41,600 nt of DNA from NCBI GenBank assembly GCA_016795545.1, contig JAEUGX010000004.1, forward strand, positions 1 through 41,600. The letters are read 5' to 3'. Under the pieces are notes generated by a model. That model had not been told where the DNA came from. It searched no databases and worked only from the letters and a program-made list of their open reading frames with translations. A program made the translations under genes and the position numbers. Source of the DNA: Opitutaceae bacterium (GTDB lineage: Bacteria > Verrucomicrobiota > Verrucomicrobiia > Opitutales > Opitutaceae). Shown piece by piece: positions 30,740 to 38,783 of the stretch; position 1 is the stretch's first letter; each line of letters opens with the position of its first letter.

Positions 30740-33700
30740 ATGAAAGTGTTACGCACTTCCATGCCGCCACGCTCGGACACGTCCCGCGATGGTGTTGATC
30801 GCAGCCTACCCCCCCTTGGCTTTCTACTGGCCTCCTTGATCCTCGCCGGATCGCCCGGGCTTGCGCAGGTTGCGCCCGAGAAGCCAATACGACCCGCGGA
30901 GGAGGTATTGGAGTTGGAGAAGGTGAAGGTCGAAGGCTTCCGGCAGGGCCTGGCCAAGGCGCGGGAGGACCAGCGGCGGGCCACCAATCTCAAGGAAATC
31001 ATGTCGGTCGACGCGGCCGGCAAGCTCCCCGACAGCAACGTGGCCGAGGCGCTGCAGCGGCTGCCGAGCGCGTATCTCTCCAATTCGCGGGGCGGCGACG
31101 GACGCTACATCTCGGTCCGCGGCATCGACCCGGTGCTGAACAACGTGACCATGAACGGCCAGACCATCGGCGTTTCCGACGTCGACGGCCGCTCCGGCCG
31201 CGCCGCGCCGCTGGACGTGCTCAGTTCGTCCGCGCTGCAGTCGATCGAGGTCATCAAGTCCGCGACGCCCGACATGGACGCCCAGGGGCTCGGCGCCACC
31301 ATCAACATCACGGCCCCGTCCGCCTTCGACCACAAGGGCTGGTTTCTCTACGGCTCGGGCAAGGTGGGCTACAACGAATACCAGTCCAACGGGGACATCC
31401 AGGAGGGCGATTTTAACTTCGGCACCACCTTCGGCGCGCGCAACCAGTTCGGCCTGGTGATCGGCGCGAGCTACAGCTACCGCGACTTCACCTCCTTCGA
31501 GGTCTCGCGCGAGGGCTACCGCGTCTTCGGCCGCAGCCCCAACCAGTATTTCGACGTCAACGGCGTCGCCAACCCCTACGGCGTCATCGCCGTGTCCGCC
31601 GACATGACGCTGCGCACCTTTCTCGGCAACAAGGAGCGCAAGGGCGGCAACCTCAACTTCGAGTGGCGCCCCGCCGACGGCACGGAGTTCTGGGTGCGGG
31701 GCTTCAAGACCGACTACCGCGAATACATCCGCAAGAGCCAGCTGCGCCTCCGGACGGCCAACCTCAACGTCAACCAAACCCGCTTCCTCTCGCCCACCGA
31801 GATGTTCACGACCCGCGGCGCCGTGGAGACCGAGACGGAGTACGGCGACACCTACCGGCCGGTCGACCAGCTGACGATCGGCGGCCGCCGCCGGATCAAC
31901 GAAGCCTGGACCATCGACGGCAATATCACGCTGACCGGCGCCGAGGAGGACAAGCCCAACGGCGTGCTGCTGGCCGACGAATTCTCGAACAACAACTTCC
32001 AGAACGGGCTGGGCAACGTGCCGAGCAACGCGACGTTCAGCATCAACACGTCCGGGCTCTTCCCGATCTACCGGACCGTCTTCGACGACCCGGTGCGCGG
32101 CTGGCCGGGCACGGGGGACATCGGCGACCTGAGCTTCTACCCGTTCTTCCGGATCCGGCACGAGTTCTCCCACGTCAAGGAGGAGACCGAGACCTACGAC
32201 CTCAACGTCAAGTGGGACCGCGAGCTCGGCGGCAAGACCGGCTTCCTCAAGGCCGGCGTCAAGGTGCTCGACCGCGCCAAGTCGGTCGACGACCGTTCGC
32301 TCCGCTACCTGCCCAACTCCACCCTCTACCTGTCCGACTCCTTCGTGGACGGCTCCACCCGGCTGCCCTACGGCATCATGAACTCCGACCTGGTCGGACG
32401 CTTCCCGATCGGCCCGGCGGACGGCCTCTACGCCCGCTACCTCGGCGCCACCCACAACACGGCGGCCTTCGACGCCGAGTTCGCCCGGAACATCGGCACC
32501 ACGCTCGACCAGCAGTACAACGAGGTGACCAACACCCCCAACCCGGCCACTTCCATCAAGAACCCGTCCGCCTGGACCTTCGACACCAACGGCTCGCGCC
32601 AGAATTCGGTGGAGGACGACTACGACCTCACCGAGAAGATCCTGGCCTACTACGTGATGGGCGACTACGACCTCACCCGCCGCGTCAAGCTGGTGGCCGG
32701 CGCCCGCGTCGAGCACACGGAGGCCAAGATGTCGGCGTTCGTCCTCCAGGACCTGCGCGCCAACGGCACCTTCTCGCTCCTGCCCAACGGCCCCGTGGAC
32801 AAATCGTTCACCAACGTGCTGCCCGCCGTCCACCTCCGCTGGGAGGTCTCCGACCGCATTCTCGCGCGCCTCTCCTACACGACCTCGATCGGCCGGCCCG
32901 ATTACAAGGACATGGCCCCGATCGGCCGGAGCTTCCAGATCAACAGCGGTCCGGCCGCCAACATCTACACCGGCTCGCTGCAGGAGGGCAACCCGTCCCT
33001 CGAGCCCTACGAGTCGCAGAACTTCGACGCCTCGGTCGCCTACTACTTCGCGCAGGGCCGCGGCATGATCTCGCTCGGCGCGTTCTACAAGGACATCAAG
33101 AACGCGATCTACGACTTCGGCTACAACCCGCTGACCGACGACGTCAACCTCGCGGGCAAGGATTACACCCGCTCCACCGTGAACGGCATCCCCATCGTCA
33201 CCTTCCGCGGTTTCCAGTTCTCGTCGCTATCGATCGCAACCAAGAACAACGCCCCGCGCAGCCATGTCAGCGGCGTCGAGATCACCTACCAGCAGGATCT
33301 CACGTTCCTGCCCGCTCCGTTCGACGGCCTCGGCCTGGCCACCAACGTCGCGCTCATGGAGTCGAAGGCCAAGCTCCTGGCCAACCGCCCCACCGGCGCC
33401 AACGAGGTCCCGTTCTTCCTCCAGCCCGACCTCGTCGCGAACGCCCAGCTCTACTACCAGTACCGCGGCTTCGAGGCCCGCGTGGCCTGGCACTACCAGG
33501 ACGACGCCCTCGCCTTCGTCGGCGCCGACCCGCTCATCGACAAGTTCTGGCGCGCCCGCCACCAGTTCGACGCGAAGGTCAGCTGCAAGATCAACGCGAA
33601 CTGGGGCGTCTTCGCCGAGGGCCGCAACCTCACCGACGAGCCCAACCGGACTTTCTTCGCCTACAACCGCAACGCCCTCGGCGGCCAGGACAGCCAGCCG

Positions 33701-33760
33701 GGCTACGATGTCACCGGGATGACGGTTTACTTCGGCGTCAGTTATCACTTCGGTCAGTGA
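30740..33760 (+). CDS. TonB-dependent receptor, full length (TonB-Xanth-Caul type)
   Basis: From the ATG at 30740 this is a 1006-residue outer-membrane receptor. A long charged N-region precedes a hydrophobic segment (LGFLLASLILAGSPGLAQ). The TonB-box-like EEVLELEKVKVEGF follows, then a complete plug: LKEIMSVDAAGKLPDSNVAEALQRLPS, RYISVRGIDPVLNNVTMNGQ, DVDGRSGRAAPLDVLSS, SIEVIKSATPDMDAQGLGATINI. This series is characteristic of the TonB-Xanth-Caul (TIGR01782-like) class that imports glycans. The barrel ends with NLTDEPNRTFFAYN and an aromatic-rich terminal strand (VYFGVSYHFGQ). It leads an operon with two GH-like genes 17 bp and 15 bp apart and is divergent from lacI, which points to LacI-controlled glycan uptake. 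The frame is open from 30635, but 30740 places a plausible signal peptide near the N-terminus. Confidence 0.93.
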   Translation: MKVLRTSMPPRSDTSRDGVDRSLPPLGFLLASLILAGSPGLAQVAPEKPIRPAEEVLELEKVKVEGFRQGLAKAREDQRRATNLKEIMSVDAAGKLPDSNVAEALQRLPSAYLSNSRGGDGRYISVRGIDPVLNNVTMNGQTIGVSDVDGRSGRAAPLDVLSSSALQSIEVIKSATPDMDAQGLGATINITAPSAFDHKGWFLYGSGKVGYNEYQSNGDIQEGDFNFGTTFGARNQFGLVIGASYSYRDFTSFEVSREGYRVFGRSPNQYFDVNGVANPYGVIAVSADMTLRTFLGNKERKGGNLNFEWRPADGTEFWVRGFKTDYREYIRKSQLRLRTANLNVNQTRFLSPTEMFTTRGAVETETEYGDTYRPVDQLTIGGRRRINEAWTIDGNITLTGAEEDKPNGVLLADEFSNNNFQNGLGNVPSNATFSINTSGLFPIYRTVFDDPVRGWPGTGDIGDLSFYPFFRIRHEFSHVKEETETYDLNVKWDRELGGKTGFLKAGVKVLDRAKSVDDRSLRYLPNSTLYLSDSFVDGSTRLPYGIMNSDLVGRFPIGPADGLYARYLGATHNTAAFDAEFARNIGTTLDQQYNEVTNTPNPATSIKNPSAWTFDTNGSRQNSVEDDYDLTEKILAYYVMGDYDLTRRVKLVAGARVEHTEAKMSAFVLQDLRANGTFSLLPNGPVDKSFTNVLPAVHLRWEVSDRILARLSYTTSIGRPDYKDMAPIGRSFQINSGPAANIYTGSLQEGNPSLEPYESQNFDASVAYYFAQGRGMISLGAFYKDIKNAIYDFGYNPLTDDVNLAGKDYTRSTVNGIPIVTFRGFQFSSLSIATKNNAPRSHVSGVEITYQQDLTFLPAPFDGLGLATNVALMESKAKLLANRPTGANEVPFFLQPDLVANAQLYYQYRGFEARVAWHYQDDALAFVGADPLIDKFWRARHQFDAKVSCKINANWGVFAEGRNLTDEPNRTFFAYNRNALGGQDSQPGYDVTGMTVYFGVSYHFGQ

Positions 33761-33777
33761 CGCCGCCACCGTCCCCC

Positions 33778-35493
33778 ATGCCTGAAACCTCCGCCGAGAT
33801 CTACCTATCCGATATGAGCCGGTGCGAGCCGGCGTCGCTCCTCTCCCGGGAGCGGCGCCGCGGCCACTGGCGCCTGATCGACTACGAGACGCCCGAGACG
33901 AAAGGCACCATGGTGTTCGCCGTGCCGGGCGAGGGCACCCCGGCGATCACCCTGCCCGTCGACGTGCGCGGCTGCTACCGCGTCTACGTCGGGATCAACT
34001 ACTCGCGCTTCGACTCGGGCGACCACCTGCACAACCTGCCCTGGCCCCTCTACGGCCAGGTGCAGCTGCGCTTCGACGACGAGCCGGGCTACAGCCGCTT
34101 CGCCTACGAGGGCGGCTGGGACGGCGAGCTCGTCGAGGCCAAGGTCGCGCGCAGCATCAAGGTCTACACCAGCATCCAGGAGACGCTTTGGCGCGTCCGC
34201 GATTTCGACGGGCCCACCCGGCTCCACCTCTCGCCGATGACCGAGCCCTACTCGGACATCGCCGGCTCGCGGCTCGCCAACCTCAGCTACCTGCGCCTCG
34301 TGCCGGTGACCGGCGACGAGCTCGCCGCCTGGCGGCGGCTGCGGCCGCGCCCGGAGACGCGCAACCTCGCCATGCTCTGGTGCGCCGGCATGATCAGCGG
34401 CCACGCCATGGGCTCGCCCATGTACCACCCGACGAACCGACAGTGGTTCCGCGACGAGATCGCCCCCTTCGTCGGCACCGACATCGGCACGTTCGTGTTC
34501 GAGGCCATCCGCGGCAACCTGGCCATGTTCCCCACCCAGGTCGGCGACACCGGCGCGCCCGACGGCGGCTGGGACCCGTCCTGGGTCAATCCCCTCGCCG
34601 CCTTCCGCGACCTCGCCCGCGAGCACGGGATGAGGATCTTCGCGGCGATGCGGATGATGGGGCCCGGCTACCCGATGATCGACGTCCCGATCGCCCGCGG
34701 CCGCTTCTACTGGGAGCACCCGCAGTGGGCCAAATGCGACCGCGACGGCGCCGCCACCAACAACGTCTCGCTCGCCTTCCCCGGCGTGCGCGCCCACTGG
34801 GCCGCCCTGGCGCGCGAGGCGCTCGACCACGGGATCGACGGCCTGGTGCTCTACCTCCACCGCTGCCAGCCGTTCGTGCTCTTCGAGCAGCCGGTCGTCG
34901 ACGACTTCCGCCGCCTCTACGGCGAGGACGCCCGCCAGGTGCCCATGGAGGACGAGCGCCTCCGCCGGCTCTGGGCGGGTTACGTCACCCAGTTCCTCCG
35001 CGAGCTCCGCGCCCTGGTCGACGAGCGGCCGGGCCGCCAGCTCGGGGTCTGCTTTTACGGCGCGCCCTACAAGTTCGACACGGACGACGCCTACGACCCG
35101 CTGCGCTACAACTGCGACGTCGACGCCTGGCTGCGCGAGGGCCTGGTCGACATCCTCATGCCCACCCCGAGCGCCTCGCCGGCCGCCATCGCGCGCTGGC
35201 GGACCCTGGGCGGCGCGCGCGTGCGCATCTGGCCCGACCTCATGCCCCGCATGCAGCCCGGCGCCGACTGCGCGCGGCGCGCGCGCGAGTTCTACGCCGC
35301 CGGGGCCGACGGCCTGTGCTTCTGGGATGGCGAACGCCGCCCGCCGCACGTCAGCGAATGGTCCGTGATGAGCCGCCTCGGCCACCGCGACGACCTCGAC
35401 TTCCTCGAGCGCGAGGCTCCCGGCTTCTACCGCTTCTACCCGCTCACGAAGCTCTGGAACTTCTCCGTGCGCTTCTCCTTCAAGGACGGCTAG
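33778..35493 (+). CDS. Two-domain glycosyl-hydrolase-like protein (GHL10-like TIM barrel), copy 2, no signal peptide
   Basis: From the ATG at 33778, 17 bp after the receptor stop, this is a 571-residue protein. An N-terminal beta-sandwich-like domain (~1-185; DMSRCEPASLLSRERRRGHWR, RVYVGINYSRF, SYLRLVPVTGDE) is followed by a barrel with LAMLWCAGMISGHAMG, NPLAAFRDLAREHGMRIFAAMR, EHPQWAKCDRDG, HGIDGLVLYLHR, CQPFVLFEQPVVDDFRRLYG and VDAWLREGLVDILMP. The last strands hold GADGLCFWDGE. The Glu in LFEQP and the Asp in DIL(M)P-type strands are conserved in all three copies and could be catalytic. It lacks a signal peptide, unlike copy 1 (19151-21016), so it probably acts on imported material in the cytoplasm. 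The activity is not established for the family as I know it. The open frame reaches back to 31663 inside the receptor gene and is not used. Confidence 0.78.
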   Translation: MPETSAEIYLSDMSRCEPASLLSRERRRGHWRLIDYETPETKGTMVFAVPGEGTPAITLPVDVRGCYRVYVGINYSRFDSGDHLHNLPWPLYGQVQLRFDDEPGYSRFAYEGGWDGELVEAKVARSIKVYTSIQETLWRVRDFDGPTRLHLSPMTEPYSDIAGSRLANLSYLRLVPVTGDELAAWRRLRPRPETRNLAMLWCAGMISGHAMGSPMYHPTNRQWFRDEIAPFVGTDIGTFVFEAIRGNLAMFPTQVGDTGAPDGGWDPSWVNPLAAFRDLAREHGMRIFAAMRMMGPGYPMIDVPIARGRFYWEHPQWAKCDRDGAATNNVSLAFPGVRAHWAALAREALDHGIDGLVLYLHRCQPFVLFEQPVVDDFRRLYGEDARQVPMEDERLRRLWAGYVTQFLRELRALVDERPGRQLGVCFYGAPYKFDTDDAYDPLRYNCDVDAWLREGLVDILMPTPSASPAAIARWRTLGGARVRIWPDLMPRMQPGADCARRAREFYAAGADGLCFWDGERRPPHVSEWSVMSRLGHRDDLDFLEREAPGFYRFYPLTKLWNFSVRFSFKDG

Positions 35494-35508
35494 CCCGCCC
35501 GCCCCACT

Positions 35509-37260
35509 ATGCCCGACCAGCCTCCCCTGTACTTCTCCGACCTCAGCCGCTGCGCGCCCGCCGCCGCCCTCACCCGCGAGCGCGCACGCGGCCGCTGGAG
35601 CCTCGTCGACTACGAGACGGAGGACGGCGTCGCCGGCACCATGGCCTTCGCCTACCCCAACGAGGGCGCGCCGCCCGTCACCCTCACCGTCGAGGCGCGC
35701 GGCCGCTACCGCGTGTACGCCGGCATCAACTACTCGCGGGTGCCCGGCGGCGACCACCTCCATCACTCGCCCTGGCCCATCTACGGCCAGGTGCAGCTCA
35801 AGTTCGACGACGACGTCGGCTACACCCGCTTCGCGCTCGAGGCCGGGTGGAAGGTCGACTCCGGCTGGAAGCTCAAGACCGGCATGGAGGGCCACGGCGG
35901 CGGCAGCCGCATCGGCAAGAGCATGCAGATCTACACCAGCATCCAGGAAACCTTCTGGTGCGTGCGCGAGTTCGCCGGCCCGACGCGGATCACCGTCGCC
36001 GGCATGGAGCCGCCCTACTCCGACGAGGCCGGGGCCCGGCTCGCCAACCTCGCCTATATCAAGCTCGTGCCCGTGGCCGACGCGGAGGGCGCCCTGTGGC
36101 GGCGCCTCCAGCCGCAGCCCGACACCCGCAACCTCGCCCTCGTGTGGTGCGCCGGCATGCTGACGGGCCACGCCATCGGCTCCCGCACCTTCCATCCGAC
36201 CAGCCGCGACTGGTTCCGCGACGAGATCGCCCCGTTCCTGCACAACGACGTCGGGACGCTGATGTTCGAGTGCATCCGCGGCAGCCTCAGCGCCTACCGC
36301 AGCCGGATCAACGACGTCGGCGAGGACGGCAACCGCTGGGACCCCTCCTGGGTCGACCCGCTCGCGTGCTTCCGCGACCTCGCCCGCGAGCACGGCCTCC
36401 GCATCTTCGCCGCGCTCCGCATGATGGGCCGGGGCCTGCCCATGGTCGACGCCCCGATCGGTCGCGGCCGCTTCATCCGCGAGCATCCGGAGTGGGCCCG
36501 GCGCGACCGCGACGGCACCCTCACCAACAACGTCAGCCTCGCCTTCCCCGAGGTGCGCCAGCACTGGCTCGACCTGCTGCGCGAAACCCTGGAGTACGGC
36601 ATCGACGGCGTCATGATCTACTTCCACCGCGGCCAGCCGTTCGCCCTCTTCGAGCAGCCCGTGGTCGACGCCTTCCGGCGCGAATACGGCGAGGACGCGC
36701 GCCAGCTGCCCCTGGACGACCCGCGCCTGCTCCGGCTCTGGGCCAGCTACGTCACCCAGTTCCTGCGCGACGTCCGCGCCCTGGTCGACGAGAAGCCCGG
36801 CCGCCAGCTCGCCGTGTCCGTCTACGGCATGCCCTACAAGTTCGACCAGGTGCAGCAGTTCGACCCCATCCGCTACAACTGCGACGTCGACACCTGGCTG
36901 CGCGAGGGCCTGGTCGACATCCTCATGCCCACGCCCACGGTGGAGGCCGGCCTCATCCAGCGCTGGCGTGCGCAGGCCCGGCCGGGCCTGCGCATCTGGC
37001 CCGACCTGCAGCCGCGCGTCATGCCCGGCGACATGTCGGTGCCCATGGCCCGCGAGCTGTACGCAGCGGGCGCCGACGGCTTCTCTCTCTGGGACGGCGA
37101 GCGCCGCCCCCCGCATGCGTCGCACTGGGCCGTGATGAGCCGGCTGGGCCACCGGGCCGAGCTCGACGCCCTCGAGAAACTGGCGACCGGCCTGCACCGC
37201 CGCGTCCCGCTGAAGAAGCTCGCCGGCCACGCCGTCGCGTTCTCCTACAAGGACGGCTGA
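35509..37260 (+). CDS. Two-domain glycosyl-hydrolase-like protein (GHL10-like TIM barrel), copy 3, no signal peptide
   Basis: This 583-residue protein starts 15 bp after copy 2, and the two align along almost their whole length, including LARIxL-free matches such as RLANLxYxxLVPV, RTFHPTSRDWFRDEIAPF against MYHPTNRQWFRDEIAPF, and FEQPVVDxFRRxYGEDAR. It therefore arose by tandem duplication. It differs from copy 2 by a short insertion at KVDSGWKLKTGMEGHGGGSR and by a divergent N-terminal strand. As in copy 2 no signal peptide is present. The pair sits after the TBDR, so the two enzymes may attack different linkages of the imported glycan. The function is inferred from fold resemblance only. 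Confidence 0.78.
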   Translation: MPDQPPLYFSDLSRCAPAAALTRERARGRWSLVDYETEDGVAGTMAFAYPNEGAPPVTLTVEARGRYRVYAGINYSRVPGGDHLHHSPWPIYGQVQLKFDDDVGYTRFALEAGWKVDSGWKLKTGMEGHGGGSRIGKSMQIYTSIQETFWCVREFAGPTRITVAGMEPPYSDEAGARLANLAYIKLVPVADAEGALWRRLQPQPDTRNLALVWCAGMLTGHAIGSRTFHPTSRDWFRDEIAPFLHNDVGTLMFECIRGSLSAYRSRINDVGEDGNRWDPSWVDPLACFRDLAREHGLRIFAALRMMGRGLPMVDAPIGRGRFIREHPEWARRDRDGTLTNNVSLAFPEVRQHWLDLLRETLEYGIDGVMIYFHRGQPFALFEQPVVDAFRREYGEDARQLPLDDPRLLRLWASYVTQFLRDVRALVDEKPGRQLAVSVYGMPYKFDQVQQFDPIRYNCDVDTWLREGLVDILMPTPTVEAGLIQRWRAQARPGLRIWPDLQPRVMPGDMSVPMARELYAAGADGFSLWDGERRPPHASHWAVMSRLGHRAELDALEKLATGLHRRVPLKKLAGHAVAFSYKDG

Positions 37261-37313
37261 GCCGGGAGCGAGTCCCCCGCATCACCACCGCCCTGGACCG
37301 CCGACCGATGCGC

Positions 37314-38672
37314 CTACGGCTCCGTCTCCGGATTGTCGACCTCCGGGCTGCTCACGTCCGGCCGGGCACTGACGCCGTCCCGCTTCCGCTGGGCCGCGAT
37401 CACCTCGCGCAACCGGGCGACCGTCTCGGGCTCCCGGGCGGAAAGGTCGGTCGTCTCGCGGGCGTCCGTCGCCATGTCGAAAAGCTCCACGGGAGCCGCG
37501 CCCGGCTTCTCGCGCACGATGAGCTTCCACGGCCCCTGCCGCACGGCGAACTGGTTGCCGCGGAGATTCCAGTAGATGGGCCGCTCCTCGACCACCGGGG
37601 CCGGCCGCCCCGCTTGCGGGTCGAGCAGCGGCCAGATGTCGACGCCGTCCCAGTGCGGGTCCACCGCCGGCCGGCAGCCGGTCAGGCCGCACAGGGTCGG
37701 CATCCAGTCGGCGGCCTGCACGGGCCGGCTCATGCGCCCGGGCCCGATGCGGCCCGCCCAGTTGACGAGCGTCGGCGTGCGCACGCCGCCCTCGTAAAGC
37801 TGGCTCTTCTGCCCGCGCCAGGGCAGGTTGCTGCCCAGCCGCGGCGAGGCGGGCTGGAAGCCCGGATACTTCGCCGTCGACGTCGCGGCCACCCCGGGCA
37901 CGGCGCCGTTGTCCGACGTGAACACGATCAGCGTGTTGTCCCGGATGCAGCGGCGCTCGAGCGTCTCCACGAGCCGGCCGATCGCGGCGTCCATGTGGCT
38001 CGCATAGGCCGCGTAGGTGCGGAAGGAGAGGTCGCGCTCGGGATCGGGGTCGTACTGCGTGCCGGCATAGCGGTCGAGCCAGTCCTGCGGGGCCTTCACC
38101 GGGAAATGCACGGCCGTGAACGGCACGTAGCAGAACCACGGCCCCCGCTGGCGCTCGATCCAGCGGACGGCCTCGTCGGCGATCAGGTCGGTCACGTGCC
38201 CGGTGTCCTCGACAAACTCGCCGTTGCGGTGCCACGTCACGCTGAAGCGGCCCGACTTGTAGCGGTGGTTGTAGGGGTCGACGCCCCCGGCGAGGCTGCC
38301 GTACGCGGTGTCGAAGCCGAAGCGGTTCGGGCCGAACTCCGGCCGCGACCCGAGATGCCACTTGCCGAAAAGGCCGGTCGCGTAGCCGCCGTCGCGCAGC
38401 ACCGCCGGCAGCGTGCCGTACCCGTCGGGGAAGACCGGCGCGTTCGACGGCGTGGTCGCGTGCGGCCCGAAACGGCCGGGCGCGCGGCCGCTCAGCAGCG
38501 CCGCCCGCGTGGGCGTGCAGACCGGACACACGTAATGCTGGTCGAGCTCGCGGCCCGTGGCCGCCAGGCGGTCGAGCGTCGGCGTGCGGATGGCGGAGCC
38601 GTGGAAACCCACGTCGCCCCAGCCCATGTCGTCCGCCACGATGAAGAGGATGTTGGGTTTTTCGGTGGGCAT
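37314..38672 (-). CDS. Sulfatase (S1 family, CxPxR formylglycine type)
   Basis: From the ATG at 38670-38672 this is a 452-residue sulfatase. Asp14 and Asp15 in IVADDMGWGD are the metal ligands and the formylglycine site is Cys52 in VCTPTRAALLSG, the CxPxR motif of type I sulfatases. KWHLG, HFP, and TSDNG provide further conserved active-site pieces. A frame extends upstream (MLFSWGG... at 38738) but looks unlike a signal peptide, and MPTEKPNILF is the conserved start, so the protein appears cytoplasmic. It needs formylglycine formation by an anaerobic or aerobic maturase elsewhere. It is convergent with the GH-like pair (53-bp gap) and divergent from the fusion protein at 38784, and may desulfate the glycan in this locus. 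Confidence 0.9.
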   Translation of the reverse strand: MPTEKPNILFIVADDMGWGDVGFHGSAIRTPTLDRLAATGRELDQHYVCPVCTPTRAALLSGRAPGRFGPHATTPSNAPVFPDGYGTLPAVLRDGGYATGLFGKWHLGSRPEFGPNRFGFDTAYGSLAGGVDPYNHRYKSGRFSVTWHRNGEFVEDTGHVTDLIADEAVRWIERQRGPWFCYVPFTAVHFPVKAPQDWLDRYAGTQYDPDPERDLSFRTYAAYASHMDAAIGRLVETLERRCIRDNTLIVFTSDNGAVPGVAATSTAKYPGFQPASPRLGSNLPWRGQKSQLYEGGVRTPTLVNWAGRIGPGRMSRPVQAADWMPTLCGLTGCRPAVDPHWDGVDIWPLLDPQAGRPAPVVEERPIYWNLRGNQFAVRQGPWKLIVREKPGAAPVELFDMATDARETTDLSAREPETVARLREVIAAQRKRDGVSARPDVSSPEVDNPETEP

Positions 38673-38783
38673 CGCGCGGCCGGCAGCGTGATCCAACCCC
38701 GGCGCGCCTGGCAAGAGTCCGCCCCAAGAAAATAACATGAAACAACCGCTCCGCCTCGACTCGCCCCGCCGCGCCCCGGCATC

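Noticed and set aside
33805..37230. A 1141-codon minus-strand frame opposite the GH-like pair
   Set aside because: It is antisense to two clearly homologous plus-strand genes and shows the same periodic low-complexity pattern.
38673..38783. A further copy of the 20-bp operator between the sulfatase and the fusion gene
   Set aside because: The GGCGCGCCTGGCAAG sequence resembles the flank of site E but lacks both half-sites of the motif.
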